Source of the DNA: Ovis canadensis
Taxonomy: Eukaryota > Chordata > Mammalia > Artiodactyla > Bovidae
NCBI RefSeq assembly: GCF_042477335.2
Contig: NC_091727.1
Coordinates: forward strand, 125,767,501 to 125,831,500
DNA: 64,000 bases
Direction of reading: 5' to 3'
In this document: piece by piece, positions 63,720-64,000 of the stretch
How positions within the stretch are numbered: the first letter of the stretch is position 1
Layout: the number at the start of each line of letters is the position of its first letter
Position numbers and translations under genes: made by a program
Notes under the pieces: model-generated
Databases searched by the model: none
Told to the model about the DNA's origin: nothing
Seen by the model: only the letters and a program-made list of their open reading frames with translations

Positions 63720-64000
63720 TTAAAAGTGATATAGTATAGAGTTACATTGTTAAAATCTAAATCTACACCTACAGGATAGATTCAGAAGACAATCATCTTA
63801 ATGTCATATAAATGGGTAATTGTAACTAGGAATAAAATATCCAGGGTCAGAATCATATGTAGATTCAAAAATATTTTCTCTCAAAGATCTTAGATGGAAG
63901 TCAGATAATGTACTTGGCTAAATGCTGGGGACTCAAAAAGGGGGCTCTGGGATTAGAAAAAACAATAAAGATGCATGGGCAAATTTTGAATTATACTGCT

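Larger units (their letters stand above)
48215..64000 (-). other. PAK3: PAK3 intron, partial (at least 15.8 kb)
   Basis: Everything right of the first exon appears to be one intron, because the exon ending in IGQG was not found on either strand. It contains three BovB copies, SINEs, L1 fragments and MIR/L2 remnants listed separately. Stretches 48800-49520, 50156-50600, 51330-52145, 52315-53170, 53245-53890, 55465-55731, 55939-56578, 60618-61520, 61820-62290 and 62406-62955 look unique and non-coding. Confidence 0.8.

Noticed and set aside
48215..64000. Upstream PAK3 exon (ending at IGQG) within the window
   Set aside because: I looked for its donor context and the reverse complement of KIGQG codons and found no match, so it is presumed to lie beyond 64000.

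Overview
The window is mammalian, and specifically ruminant, nuclear DNA. It carries the BovB retroposon, the tRNA-derived Bov-tA and dimeric Bov-A2 SINEs, cetartiodactyl CHR SINEs and bovine-type L1 3' ends. No prokaryotic or viral gene order is present. Bov-tA and BovB copies point to a bovid or close pecoran; the species cannot be read from the window alone.

One protein-coding gene is present, on the minus strand: the 3' half of PAK3 (p21-activated kinase 3, a group I PAK, X-linked in mammals). Seven GT-AG exons between 48214 and 24240 encode residue 277 (split codon) to the C-terminus, residue 544 of the 544-residue isoform. They run from the second half of the glycine-rich loop through the catalytic lysine, HRD, DFG and APE motifs to the end ...KNSSR. 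The reading frame is intact and every exon phase fits. A long 3' UTR follows, ending near 17460 just after an AATAAA signal; one Bov-tA SINE has landed in it. The exon encoding the start of the kinase domain (ending at IGQG) was not found to the right of 48214, so at least 15.8 kb of the next intron fills the right end of the window.

Layout. 1-8930: a stack of nested retrotransposons built on ancient antisense L1, with a rearranged BovB, a 2.8-kb L1, a second L1 3' end and several SINEs inside. 8930-17460: intergenic DNA downstream of PAK3, with SINEs, an L1 3' end, a Tigger-like DNA transposon and ancient repeats. 17460-24239: PAK3 3' UTR. 24240-48214: PAK3 kinase exons and introns, including one 15.6-kb intron full of SINEs, L2/MIR remnants and an L1 3' end. 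48215-64000: intron with three BovB copies, one nearly full length (56588-60608), and a striking 200-bp inverted repeat at 63251-63719.

No undescribed gene system is evident. The observations most worth a second look are the inverted repeat at 63.25-63.72 kb, an 88-bp tandem duplication at 31.65 kb, a 5'-inverted BovB with an 11-bp target-site duplication at 2.2-4.1 kb, and the insertion order recorded by nested elements with matching target-site duplications.
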